Shown here one piece after another: positions 40,332-50,690 of a DNA stretch of 64,000 nt. The notes under the pieces are model-generated. The model had not been told where the DNA came from. It saw nothing but the letters and a program-made list of their open reading frames with translations, and did not search any database. Positions within the stretch are counted from its first letter, which is position 1, and every line of letters begins with the position of its first letter. The DNA is from Fagopyrum homotropicum. Taxonomy: Eukaryota; Streptophyta; Magnoliopsida; Caryophyllales; Polygonaceae. Both the position numbers and the translations under genes were made by a program. The DNA lies in NCBI GenBank assembly GCA_033239125.1, contig BSWB01000006.1, positions 33,410,001 to 33,474,000 on the forward strand. The letters are read 5' to 3'.

Positions 40332-41708
40332 ATGAGTTCTGACAGGCAGCTGGTTCTGAGAGACAGATCTTCTCCTTCTCCTTCTTCTTCTTCGCGCTGC
40401 TCTAGACCGGTGATTCACGAGCATCACCAGGTCGACTACGACCGCATAGCGGCACGGCCAGTGGTTGCACCACGATTTTTAGAGATTTCCGCTTTTGATT
40501 GCCTCCATGTGGATGAGGATCTGAGGCGGATGATATCTGTTGTAGGGCTGGAGCAGTTTACTAAGATTAGAGCTCCGGCCTACCTTGAGCCCACCTTGGA
40601 GTTTGTTCGCTCCGTCACCTACTTGCCCACCGAGCGCGCCATCAAGTACCGGTTGATGAACCGGAACTATCTAGTTCCTATGGACCACTGGCGGGATATC
40701 TTTGGCTTCCCGGCCCCTACTGTTGTTGACTTTCCCTCTCGAGCTGTAGGTCGAGAGTTCTGGGGACAGATTGCTCATGTGGTTGAGCACGCTGACAAGT
40801 GGCGACCTGGAGATTCCAGGGAGCGGATTATATTTCACCTGGCTTTTAGACTTGCTCACAGGATCTTTAGTGAGACTCTTCTAGCGCGTACTGAGATGCC
40901 CCAGAAGATCAGACAGGGTGAGCTGCTGAGTCTGTACTGCATGGTGACCGGAGGAGTTCCAAATTTCGGAGTTATGCTGGCGGAGGAATTGCACAGGATA
41001 AAGGCGAAGGCCAAGGGGGACATCTGCTGCGGAGGGATAGTGACTCACATAGCGAGTTACATGGATCTTGACTTGAGTGCATGCACTATGGTGGCGGCTG
41101 CCAAGCCGCTCGGGCTTCAGAAGATGATCACTCGGAGGATACTGGTTCCTCGCGGTCTTACTACGCCGTATGTGGCGATGCCTTGGGAGCAGACTGCACC
41201 CCAGGGTATTAGGTGGTCAGCTCAGTTCTCTGTTTATGACCCGCACTACTGGCAGACCGCATGGTTTCCGCTCATGGAGGATGCCAGAGATGCAGCAGCT
41301 CAGAGACAGGATGAGGAGGATGACGTTGAGGAGCAGGAGGATGATGATGATGAGGATGGCGGTGTTTCCATGGATACGGGCACAGATACAGCTAGGACTA
41401 GTGCGCCGGTCATTGATCTGGATGACGACGAGGCTGAGGAGGAGCCAGCTGCAGCACCAGCACGTCCCGCTAGGCGTAGGGTACGCAGGCAGAGGGATCC
41501 AGTTGCTCACCGTCGGATCAATGATCTGACGGATCAGATGATAGATTCCTACGCTGCCCTGTCCTTGGACATCAGAGAGATGCAGGAGAGACAACATTAC
41601 CAGCACGTGATGGCTGAGATTCAGTTTCAGCATATCATGGGCTATCCATTCGACCCATCTCAGTACCCATACGTGCCACCACCACCACCACCGGATCGGG
41701 ATTATTAA
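40332..41708 (+). CDS. Element G third ORF, ATHILA ORF-1-like protein (intact)
   Basis: 458 codons, no stops. Ser-rich start (RDRSSPSPSSSS), then IAARPVVAPRFLEISAFDCL, LEPTLEFVRSVTYL, REFWGQIAHVVEHADKW, HLAFRLAHRIFSETLLARTEMPQ, GELLSLYCMVTGGVPNFG, KAKGDICCGGIVTHIA, VPRGLTTPYVAMPWE. The C-terminal third is acidic (about residues 320-375), then Arg-rich (PARPARRRVRRQRDP), then helical (RINDLTDQMIDSYAAL), ending in PPPPPPDRDY. By eye it matches the ATHILA ORF-1 family (PF03078), whose role is unknown. No signal peptide or membrane helix is visible, so an envelope role is not supported. It is the only third ORF here without stops. Confidence 0.85.
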   Translation: MSSDRQLVLRDRSSPSPSSSSRCSRPVIHEHHQVDYDRIAARPVVAPRFLEISAFDCLHVDEDLRRMISVVGLEQFTKIRAPAYLEPTLEFVRSVTYLPTERAIKYRLMNRNYLVPMDHWRDIFGFPAPTVVDFPSRAVGREFWGQIAHVVEHADKWRPGDSRERIIFHLAFRLAHRIFSETLLARTEMPQKIRQGELLSLYCMVTGGVPNFGVMLAEELHRIKAKAKGDICCGGIVTHIASYMDLDLSACTMVAAAKPLGLQKMITRRILVPRGLTTPYVAMPWEQTAPQGIRWSAQFSVYDPHYWQTAWFPLMEDARDAAAQRQDEEDDVEEQEDDDDEDGGVSMDTGTDTARTSAPVIDLDDDEAEEEPAAAPARPARRRVRRQRDPVAHRRINDLTDQMIDSYAALSLDIREMQERQHYQHVMAEIQFQHIMGYPFDPSQYPYVPPPPPPDRDY

Positions 41709-43133
41709 GAGCTTGCAGGATTTTCTTTATTTATTTATTATGCAGCTCAGCTTTATCCGGTGAGTACTTTGTTTCTGTAGACTTATTTTGACCCATTGGG
41801 ACAATGTGTCCCAAGTATGGGGTATTTATTTGGATGGATTATTTGACTTATGTGGATGTATGACTTGACTCGATGGTTATTTATGTTTTATTTTGCTCTA
41901 TATGCTTATCTGAGACTACATGCATGCATACAGGTTATTTGATCGAGAAAAACGTCAAAAACTGGTTTGAAAAAAAAAAATTTGACCTCGACCGAAGTGA
42001 TTCTGACCAATCGAGGTGCAGCACCTCGGTTGACTTAGAACATCTCGACCGAGGCAGTTTAACTGGAACCGTTTTCGAAACAACTTTTGTGCTTCTTATC
42101 TGGTTATTACCTCAGTGATGATTTTGTTTGCTGACTGGTTTTGAAATCTTTATATGTTTGAAAGGTTTTATGATATGTTTAAGTTGCTAAATGCTTTGTT
42201 TGAAATTTTGGCATGTTTAATACTTTGTTTTTGTCCAAATTATGTTGAATTTGAAGGTTGACACCACATGATGAGTTCTCTCACTCTCTTCCTGGAAAGA
42301 CCAAGGCAATTCATTCTCTTCTCTTCTTCTTCTTGATCACGCTTTAGCCCTTCATATACATATTTTCCTCCCTTTACCTATCCGGGAATTTGGAAGCAAG
42401 CAAGTGAAAAGCAAGTGAAGGAAAAGTTGAGATGATGGCTGAAAGTTAGAAAGAAACAAATAGGTTTGGGGAAGTCAATCATGATGATGAGTAACTCGGC
42501 ACCATTCACATAGCCGGGTGTTTGTGTCTTGCCAAAGTCGGATTGAGCGATATTCCTAACGGGTCATGGTATGTGCATCAAGGGTTTGAGGCATCTCGAG
42601 AAATTGATGATTGCTGATCTCCTAGGCTTCGGTTATTGTGCACCTCTGTCCATGCATCCCAAAAAGTAAAAAAGTAAAAATAAGCAAAGCTTATTGGTGG
42701 AAGATGTTGAAGTTCAAAGAAAGTGAAGTAAAGATCCCTTTTCCCGGATTCTAGCACCACATTTCCTATATACATCTCACCCTCACACGTTTCTTGACTT
42801 CTCTTTTGAAAGCCCTTGAGACCTCGAGCTTGTTGATTGACTTAGTGGTTTAAACTAGATTATACATGATTAATTTCGATAATTATGATTTATTATGCAT
42901 TCTATGATTTTATGCAAAGATGAACAACTTTCTCATATTTATAAAATGTTTGAGCATGTTTTGATTTTAAGTCCCATGAAGCATTCTCTTAGAGTGATCT
43001 ATGATTGTAGCACACCATTAAAATGTTTTGAAAGACTTTTTCATTGATCTTTAATGACTTATAATCCATTCTATCTTATATTTTAGATTTGGAACTTGCT
43101 TGGGGACAAGCAAGGGCTAAGTATGGGGTATTT
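41709..43133 (+). other. Element G 3' untranslated region with two PPT-like tracts
   Basis: No gene seen. GGGACA-ATG-TGTCCC hairpin at 41798-41812, directly followed by AAGTATGGGGTATTTAT (41813-41829). Motifs at 41983-42056. Hairpin CTTGCTTG-GGGA-CAAGCAAG at 43095-43114 and terminal PPT AAGTATGGGGTATTT at 43119-43133. Confidence 0.8.
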
Positions 43134-44884
43134 TGATAGCATGAATTATAGTCTATATTTTGGGACCTGTTTAGACGTTTTATCTTCAATAATCTACATG
43201 TTTGGATGTATATTATGTGATTATATTGTCGTTTCATCTACCTTTGCAGGAATCGAGGTCTACAGCAAGTTTCGTTGTAATCGTAGGTAAAATGGCACGT
43301 TTTGCATCAAAATGGAGCTAAAGGAGCTAAGGAGTCATTGGAGCTACATTCAGGAGCTTAAAGAAGAATCCAGGAATCATGGAAATGAATTGAAGATTCA
43401 CTTTGGACCAGATTTAAGAGATTTCACATTCAGTTTAGAGTCACCTCGGTCAGCTACAGTACCATCTCGACCGAGGTGATCCAGAGGAGCGTCTCGACCG
43501 AGGCGAGCACCTTGGACGCGGCGAGATATATTTTATTCTTGGCTGAGATCTTTTATTTTTGGAAAGAGGATCTTATATTTTTAGGCTGGATTCCTGGAAG
43601 GAAGAAGATAATTCAATTGATATATTTTACCTATTTTATGGAAAAATATCTTTCTAAGATCTTTTATCTTTGGGAGGTAATTTTCCTATAAAAAGGGTTG
43701 GATTTTCCACAAATCCGGTATCCGCTTACAGCTGGAAAACATCCACTATAGTGGGGTGATTTGAAGAACCTTTTTGGAAGGTTGAAGGAAGATTGAAGGA
43801 AGGAAGTTGATAGCTTTTATAGCTTTTGTGAAGGGTTTTGTAAGATTCTCTTAGATCCCCTTATTTGTTGATTTGTCTTATTGGATTGTGATCCAAGGAA
43901 CGCTTGTTTGTTTGATAATTGCTTCAGTTATTGAAGCCTTGTTCTTAAGGTTTTTGTGTTCAACTATTCACTTTCTTCCCTTATATTTGATTATTGCATT
44001 CATGATGATGAGTGGCTAATTTCTTTGTGTGATTCTAGGGTGATTGGCTGAAGGTTGTGGGAAAAACAATGATAGAATAATCTTAATTCCAGTAGGACCC
44101 TGAAAGCTCGAGTCTTTATCCTTAACCCTAGAACACTTCGCTCAGTCGATGAACATCTCGGCCGGGGTGGAATTCGTGTGACCGAGGTGACCTTTTCTGA
44201 TCCGAAACTGATAGTTAAGTGTTAGAGTTTGCCAAATCCTATTCTTATTACACCTTTCCTGGTTTAATGCAAGCTTAGGATGAGACTTACCTAGTAATTC
44301 CTTTGTTTGTTTACCCAAGATCATAAGTGTAGGTAATAAAGGTTTATCCTTTATTGGGGTTTGAGTGTGCCTTCATCCCATCTTTGTGAGTTAGCCTGAG
44401 ACTTACCCGGTAAAGGTTGATTCTATTCCCTTAGTTGGTTTGTTGGTTTGAGGTTATAGTTCTTTTCCTTAATTCCTTGAGACTTACCCGGTAATAGGAG
44501 TTGTGGTTTGGGATTAGTGAGTAGTGAGACTTACCCGGTGATCTATTCCACTTTAGTAACACCTTCCCTTTGCAAAATCTCAGCTTTGTCCGCTTATCTT
44601 TAGATCTTGAGTTGGAACCACAACTAGATGCTTTAATCCCTAGAATTGCATATTTCTTTAATTGACTTTTTTTTATCATCTTTGATTATTTTAATCGCAA
44701 TTAGTGGTTAGTAATTACATAGACTACCTACACCTGCTTTGTTTCACCAAGTCCCTGTGATCGACCCCTTGAATTTCTTGCTTTTTACTACGATTGACCC
44801 GTACACTGCGGGTTCGCATCCTTGTTTTAAGCTTACATCTAGGGTTATAAATTTAAAGCTTGCACACACCGTTTGGAGCGAACA
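43134..44884 (+). repeat. Element G 3' LTR
   Basis: 1751 bp, same ends as the 5' LTR. Roughly 18 differences from it in the first 400 bp by eye. Confidence 0.96.
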
Positions 44885-44889
44885 CAAGC

Positions 44890-44992
44890 AATCTAGAAAT
44901 ATGATCGATATTTGTTAGTTTATAAAACCTCTCATAAACGTTAAGTCTTCCATCATCCACATAGACAATTCATAATCAAGGTGGAGTTGTCA
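44890..44992 (-). repeat. Element E 3' LTR, part 3
   Basis: Matches 48546-48650; ends GGTGGAGTTGTCA. The PPT of E follows at once. Confidence 0.92.
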
Positions 44993-45253
44993 ATCTCCCC
45001 CTTGATGGAAGACAAACCAAATATCGTACCTGCATTCAATGTTAGATATATGCATCTACATCACATATAATTTCTCCCCCTTTGTCTTTCAACAAGGGAG
45101 AGAAACAATATAAGTTCAAGACCTTGAAATCAAAGAGAATACCACCGTATATGAAAGAGAGCAATCCGATAAGTATTTTAAAAACAATAGACGTTGCTCC
45201 CCCTACGATAATGCTTCCTTAATCTTGGTGATATCTTGCAAAACAACCAAATA

Positions 45254-47022
45254 TTAACCTTTACAGCTAGAACAAATGACAAATTTTGATTCATACTCAA
45301 GTTGAACCATGTTTGGTGGTCTAGTCCCTTTAGGAACCCAAATTTGCTTAACCTGTTCTCTCAAACATAAATGATACGTATTTCGTATGATGTAGGGGTC
45401 ATTTCTCCTATAAAGGCAAGTTGATTTAACATGTCCCTTTTTACAACAATAAAAGCATGTGGGTGTATGTGAACTTCCTTTAGCTTTAACAAAAGTGGTC
45501 ACCGATTTTCTTGGAAAATTTTTGTTATAACCAAGACCACTCTTGTTAAGAGATGATTGTTGTTCACCCATCATCCTTTCGAGATTAGCTTTAGAACGAG
45601 TGAACTGAATGAATGTTGTCTTTTGGTTTCTACCCTTCACAGTTAGATCAATCTTCTCTTTCTCTAGATTAATATAATCTTGATGTAGAGAAGAGAGATT
45701 TTCCTTAAGAATCGCATTTTCCGATTCCAAGGCCTTGATATTGACATCAAGGTCTAACTTTGAAGTGTTGAGATTTTCAACTTCCAGAGACAATTCACTC
45801 TTTTCTCTTGTTTATTTAGCTTTTCCCTTAAGGATCTATTTTCATGAATGTGTTCTTCTTCAGTAATGATCATATTTTGAAGAACTTCAAAAAGAACAAC
45901 AATGGGACTAGAAATTAAATTTCTTACAACTCCATCAAGGTGTCGTTTGGGATTTTCTTCTTCATCACCCATCAAGCATAGATTTAATTGATCACTTTCA
46001 GTCTCACTAGAGGAATCCAAGTCACTTCTTGAGGCTACCATTGGTTTCTTCTTTTGATCATTCTTCCGACTGTTGATCCTTTTCCTTTGTGGATACTCAT
46101 TCACTAGATGATCTGTTCCTCCACATTCAAAACACGTTAGAACATTATATTTCTGACTAGATTTAGAATACTTACCTTTATACTTTGATGATCTATGATA
46201 TTCTCTGTTTGAGAGTTCTTTCAATATCTTTAGAATTTGAGCAAGTCCTCTTGTAATCAAAGTAAGAGGATCTTCTTCATCATCCTCACTTTCTTCATAT
46301 TCTGATGAATCTTCTTCCCTTTTGGATTTTAGAGCCAAGTTTTTCACTTTTGAAGATAGTTCTCCATCTTCTTCATTAAGAACCATTTCGTGAGTGATAA
46401 GATTTCCTAGTAGATCATCCAAGGGTAGAATAGCAGTCACCTTTGGCCCCCATTTTGACTTAGGTAGACTTCTCAACATATTCCTAACTTTCTCTTCATT
46501 TGTGAAAACTTTGCCTAGAGAATCTAGATTGTTCACAATTTGAGTGAATCGTGTGAACATTTCATTTACCGTCTCATCAGGTGTCATCTTGAATAACTCA
46601 TACTGCCTTAAGAATATGTTGATCTTGGTTTGTTTTACTTGACTTGTTCCTTCGTATGTTACCACCAATTTATCCCATATCTCTTTTTCACTTTTGCATG
46701 ATGAGACACGGTTGAACTCGTTAGCATCCAATCCACAATAGAGTAAGTTCATGGATTTATAGTTCTTAGCCACCTTTTCCAAATCAGCTTGGTTGAAATC
46801 ATCTTCCTTTTTAGGCACAGTAGTTCCAGTAGCATTGGTCGTAGTTGGAACTTTTGGACCAGTTTTAATGATGCTCCATAGTTCCAGATCTTGATCAATG
46901 ATAAACATTTGCATTAGAGATTTCCAATGCATAAAATTATTACCACAAAAAAGGGGTGGTCGAAAGGTGGATCTTCCTTGTGTGAACCATCCATCACCTA
47001 CAAAATTCATGATTAGTCTCAC
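45254..47022 (-). pseudogene. Element E gag (copia type)
   Basis: Minus strand, start MRLIMNFVGDGWFTQGRSTFRPPLF at 47022, just inside the primer site. UBN2-type copia gag core: WKSLMQMFIIDQDLELWSII, CKSEKEIWDKLVVTYEGTSQVKQTKI, MTPDETVNEMFTRFTQIVNNLDSLG, LRSLPKSKWGPKVTAI. First zinc knuckle CFECGGTDHLVNEYP has its last Cys replaced by Tyr. After a frameshift near 45785 the second frame runs on as coiled coil to a zinc knuckle CFYCCKKGHVKSTC, then IWVPKGTRPP and a stop at 45254. In complete copia elements the protease follows; here the PPT follows instead. Confidence 0.88.
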
Positions 47023-47052
47023 TGATGGTTAAATTAAATATATGTGAGCCTA

Positions 47053-47064
47053 GCTCTGATACCA
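47053..47064 (-). other. Primer-binding site of element E (tRNA-iMet)
   Basis: TGGTATCAGAGC on the element strand, two bases inside the 5' LTR. Confidence 0.93.
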
Positions 47065-47066
47065 AT

Positions 47067-48650
47067 TGAAGAACCGGTATGTGAAATAAAAGATTAAAAG
47101 ATACTCTAGAAGGGGGGTTGAATAGAGTATGAGAACTTTTGACAAAACCAATCTCAAGGCCTTGAAACTCCTTTCAAGGGCCTTGATAGCGATCTGAGCT
47201 CTTTGTGACACACTTTGATTTCAAGGGCTTTGAAACTTATTTCAAGGGCTTTGAAACTGATTTCAAGGGCCTTGACGTTGTTCACTTGCGAAACAAAGTT
47301 AGTCACAATAAAGCAGATAAAGTGTGGAATGTAAAAGATCGACACGAGGATATGTTTACGAAGTTCGGCTCCAAATAGCCTACTCTCCATCCCAGGGTAT
47401 AGCCTTAGGATCTAACAATCTATTATCAGCTTCAAAGGGCCCTAGATACGAACTAGAAAAAAATCCCCTTCTTCTCTCACTGTAGCCAATGCTACGATCT
47501 AACTCCAACTCTTCACTTTGTTATAATAGCCTAGTTACTTCGCAGAGTAACAAAACCTTTGAGTATAACACTCTTTAGATATGCCAATGGAGCTCTCGAG
47601 TTTATCTCTCTTTGAGGAATAAAGCTTTTGTATAAAGAGAGAAAGAAAAACTTCTTGGATCGAATGAAAACGCTTTTAGATATCTTGAAGACTTTGGATA
47701 TTTCCGTGTAAGCTTCTGTTCTATTCTTCTTCAATCTTCATCTTCATTTATATTCTTCTAGGAGGAACTTGTAGCCGTTGTAGAGAGCCGTTGTAACGTT
47801 CATATTTCCTCCATAGAACACGCTACTTGGTTGAGGTGAAGTAGCCGTTGTAAGATCTTCTTCCTTCTCTTCTTCTTCTTCTTCTTCTTCTTCTTCTTCT
47901 TCTTCTTCTTCTTCTTCTTCTTCTTCTTCTTCTTCTTCTATTTGACGCTCGTTGAATCACTGTAATCTTCTCTTTGGAAATCAGTAGTTGAAGATCTTTG
48001 TTTGTTGAAGATCCTAGATCTTCTTGCTATCTTAAGATCTTTATGAGATCTTGTTGTTGGGGTCAAGATCTTCTAATCAAATCTGTTGAATATCTTCTAG
48101 TTGGCTGGCCAAGATCTTCTCTTAAAATCTTGTTGGAAGATCTTCTTTTTATCTTTAAATATCTTTTTGTTGGTTGGCCAAAATCTTCAATTAAAATCTT
48201 GTTGGAAGATTTTCTTTTTATTCTTTGAATATCTTTTTATTGGCTGGCCAAAATCTTCTCTTAAAATCTTGTTGGAAGATCTTCTTGTTATCCTTGGTAG
48301 AGATCCTTGATTTGGTTGTTGAGATTTGAATCTTGTTTAAGAAAGCCTTCAGCCGAATCTTCCTTTGCATCACTTTTCAAGGCTTCAATGTTTATCCCTT
48401 GAAACGCGTTTTCAAGGCTTCTTGTTTGTCCTTTGAAATCTGTTTCAAATATGCTTGTCCTTTGTAATCTGTTTCAAGGCATGCGTTCTTCCTTTGAAGA
48501 TCTTTTCAAGGCCTCCATAGATTTAACAAACACAAACCAAAACAAGCAATCTAGAAATATGATCGATATTTGTTAGTTTATAAAACCGCTCATAAACGTT
48601 AAGTCTTCCATCATCCACATAGACAATTAATAATTAAGGTGGAGTTATCA
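47067..48650 (-). repeat. Element E 5' LTR (uninterrupted, empty-site copy)
   Basis: 1584 bp, TGAAGAACCGG to GTTATCA. Shows the unoccupied sites of F (ATATG within TTAGATATGCCAATGG, near 47580) and of G (CAAGC near 48543). Contains (TTC)n (47868-47939), tandem units starting 48101, 48170 and 48240, and TTTCAAGG/CCTTGAAA motifs near both ends. Confidence 0.95.
47868..47939. repeat. (TTC)n microsatellite in element E 5' LTR
   Basis: About 24 CTT/TTC units. Confidence 0.95.
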
Positions 48651-48655
48651 ACTTT

Positions 48656-49340
48656 GATCGAGCGGTGAAAGCAATCTTGACTCCACCGGCTTCTTTATGA
48701 TTATGTTTCAACGATAGCTCATGATTAATGAGTTTTTTGTGATGCTCCTCAAAGGCAATTGTTGAGTCTCTAGCATTGATGGCATGGACAACTGGTAGGT
48801 AGGTTCATCAAGCCTCTTTAAGACATAATCAGTGAGATCCTCAGTGGAGACAAGAGAGTCCAGAGAGACCAAGAGGTTCGTAGCTTAGCATATATTCTGC
48901 ATATACGTTGACACAAAGTTTGTGCCTTTGGTCATCGTCCGTAGGCGCTCCTTTATTTGCTTGATATGGCCTCACGAAGGGTTGCCATAAGTGAGCTGTA
49001 GCGCCTCCCAAACTTCATGATAAGTCTTAGCCGTCGCAACGAAACTTGCAACATCCGTATATAGAGTACCTAATAAGGAACCATAGATTAACCGATCTTG
49101 TCTTGTGTATTTCTTGTATGCTGGGTTGGGTGTCGATGTGTTTGGCAATGCTTATTTTTGAATTGCAACTGTGCCGAGGATATACCCATCTAGGTCATAT
49201 CCCTCTAGTGTGGCCAAAATTGCCTGCTTCCATATGATGTAGTTTGCTGGTGTGAATTTGATGATATTTGTGAGGATAACAATGATGAATGGTTTTGCAA
49301 GTTCATGAGGATTGGGTAATGTGTTTGTGTGTTCAACCAT
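48656..49340 (-). pseudogene. Element D gag, N-terminal part
   Basis: Minus strand, start MVEHTNTLPNPHELAKPF at 49340, 23 bases inside the primer site. NIIKFTPANYIIWKQAILATLEGYDLDGYI is the usual copia gag opening. A stop follows VAIQK near 49152, but the frame can be followed on (YHEVWEALQLTYGN and similar) until E interrupts it at 48655. The zinc knuckle is at 25286-25330 on the other side of E. Confidence 0.82.
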
Positions 49341-49362
49341 GGTGAAGTAAGGGATAAAAAAT

Positions 49363-49373
49363 GTCTGATACCA
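49363..49373 (-). other. Primer-binding site of element D (tRNA-iMet type)
   Basis: TGGTATCAGAC on the element strand, directly adjoining the LTR. Confidence 0.9.
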
Positions 49374-49530
49374 TATAAGTTGATGATTCAAGCGTAGTTT
49401 TATTAACTTAACACTGATGTTATTTATACACAAACTGAATAATATCTTCTGTAGAGATGTGTGACTAACAATACCCTACTTTCTCTCTAACTAATGAATA
49501 GAAGAAGCTGTTAAGATATTATTGTTGACA
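49374..49530 (-). repeat. Element D 5' LTR
   Basis: 157 bp, very similar to 21799-21955; followed by GTGGA (49531-49535). Confidence 0.93.
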
Positions 49531-49535
49531 GTGGA

Positions 49536-49760
49536 GTCATCAAGCTGGACTACGACGCTACGTTTAAAAGGGATCATAGAATAGAAATCGGAGTTGTGGC
49601 TAGAAATTGTCTAGGCCTTGTCCTCTTTGCAATGGAAAAGTGCCAACAAGGGTCGCGGTCGGTGATCGTTGTTGAAAGTCACGCTATGGTGTGAGCTTTG
49701 GAGCTTGCAGATGGAAGAAGGTGGCGTGTGAGTCAGACTCGGCGAGCTTCATATCTTCGC
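49536..49760 (+). pseudogene. RNase H-like (RVT_3 type) fragment, downstream part
   Basis: Plus-strand frame reads VIKLDYDATFKRDHRIEIGV, then VARNCLGLVLFAMEKC, VIVVESHAMV, a TGA, then ALELADGRR. This is the core of the RNase H-like domain of plant non-LTR retroelements and related host genes (usual form: K.N.DAAF...G.G.V.RD..G.......AEA.A...AL..A). It continues the frame of 21620-21798. Stops show it is dead; the insertion of D, 27.7 kb long with its nested elements, is only one of its breaks. Confidence 0.75.
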
Positions 49761-50009
49761 TCAGTAAGGGGAGTGCTCGCTCAAAAGATAACTACAAATG
49801 TATCAACAACACATACCTTCTCAAGTGTAATTATCTTTTTTTTTTTTACTAAATTACGTTTATAGAAGGAGAGAATATACAGAAGAGGGGGTCGACTCGA
49901 CCAAGGACAAAATTAACAAACAAAGAAGGAGGAGAGACGCATTAGTTTAGCTGAATACCTAGGATTCTGGCCCATATAAGGGACTCAGAAGATCTATCAT
50001 TCTAATGGT
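49761..50009. other. Unassigned DNA
   Basis: No feature seen apart from a T-run near 49843. Confidence 0.4.
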
Positions 50010-50690
50010 AATTAAGAGGGGAAATTCTTCACAGCGATGATGATGGTTATGCCGTAGGAGGTGACAGTATTGAAGGAATTGTTGTAGAGCCTGCCATTTC
50101 TAGCGTTCCAAGTGAAGTAGATGAAGACAGTAATGTAGGAGATTCTGATGCTAGCAATGAGGTTCCGTTTGGTTTTATTTTGAGAGTTTAACCTAGTCCA
50201 TAGGTTATGGTGGTAAGGTGGGGGTTGAGGAAGCTTGGTCCATGTTGAGATGATGGTAAGAACAAGACATGTGTAGTTGCAGTTCGTCCAGGGGTAAGCT
50301 TCGTCTTCCAGGTGGTTCGAGCAAAGAATGCTGGTGACATTGCTAGTGAGGTTCCATTTGAGAAGTTTTGAAAGAGTGGGGAGTCTTTGGTGACAAGCAA
50401 TCCAAGTGATGAAGTTGTGTTGGGAATGTTGAGATTTTTCCAGATGATGTTGTAGTTGAAGGAGGGGTTTGGGGTACTGGGGGGTCGGAAGAAGATGTAG
50501 GTCTTTTTTGATGAGACTGTGCCGTTTGGGTTGGACAGGGTATTGAGGTGGGTTGAGTAGTGTCCAGAAAGGATGATCTCATCACGAACTTTGAAGATGG
50601 TGTTCAAATGGTAGCTATAGGAGAGCAAGTCCAAATAGAGTGGTTCTTGAGTGTGTTGTGGGAGATCCAAATGCACCAAAGGTTGGGGTT
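50010..50690 (-). pseudogene. LINE remnant (zf-RVT domain)
   Basis: Minus strand. Frame-broken sequence resembles the zinc-binding domain at the C-terminus of plant L1-type LINE RT proteins: IIWKNLNIP (near 50450), then in shifted frames a W-A-C-H-Q-R-L-P-T-like stretch, a C..C-like region with Asn/His, and WNARNGRLYN near 50090. It is opposite in strand to the RNase H-like fragment nearby, so it is probably a different insertion. Domain call by eye only. Confidence 0.5.

Larger units (their letters stand above)
33492..44884 (+). mobile_element. Element G: complete RT-less Athila-like gypsy element
   Basis: 11.4 kb, LTRs 33492-35234 and 43134-44884, exact CAAGC target duplication (33487-33491 and 44885-44889), exact tRNA-Asp primer site. 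Same layout as B: gag, protease, integrase, third ORF, long 3' untranslated region. No RT or RNase H. LTRs differ by a few percent by eye, so G appears older than B. Its gag-protease-integrase frame has four stops, each a C-to-T or G-to-A change relative to B; its third ORF is intact. Confidence 0.96.
25489..48650 (-). mobile_element. Element E: gag-only (TR-GAG-like) copia element with F and G nested in its 3' LTR
   Basis: LTRs are 47067-48650 (1584 bp, uninterrupted) and 25489-26004 + 32542-33491 + 44890-44992 (split by F and G). Target duplication is ACTTT, primer site tRNA-iMet type (47053-47064), PPT AAGGGGGAGAT (element strand, about 44993-45004). The internal region is only about 2.1 kb (44993-47066) and holds gag alone; there is no protease, integrase or RT. 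Such elements need enzymes supplied in trans. Confidence 0.93.
21799..49530 (-). mobile_element. Element D: Ty1/copia retrotransposon containing nested E, F and G
   Basis: Short 157-bp LTRs (21799-21955 and 49374-49530), GTGGA target duplication, tRNA-iMet-type primer site, and gag-protease-integrase-RT-RNase H order on the minus strand. Element E (with F and G inside) interrupts gag at 25488/48656. Without the nested insertions D is about 4.6 kb, the usual copia length. Confidence 0.93.
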
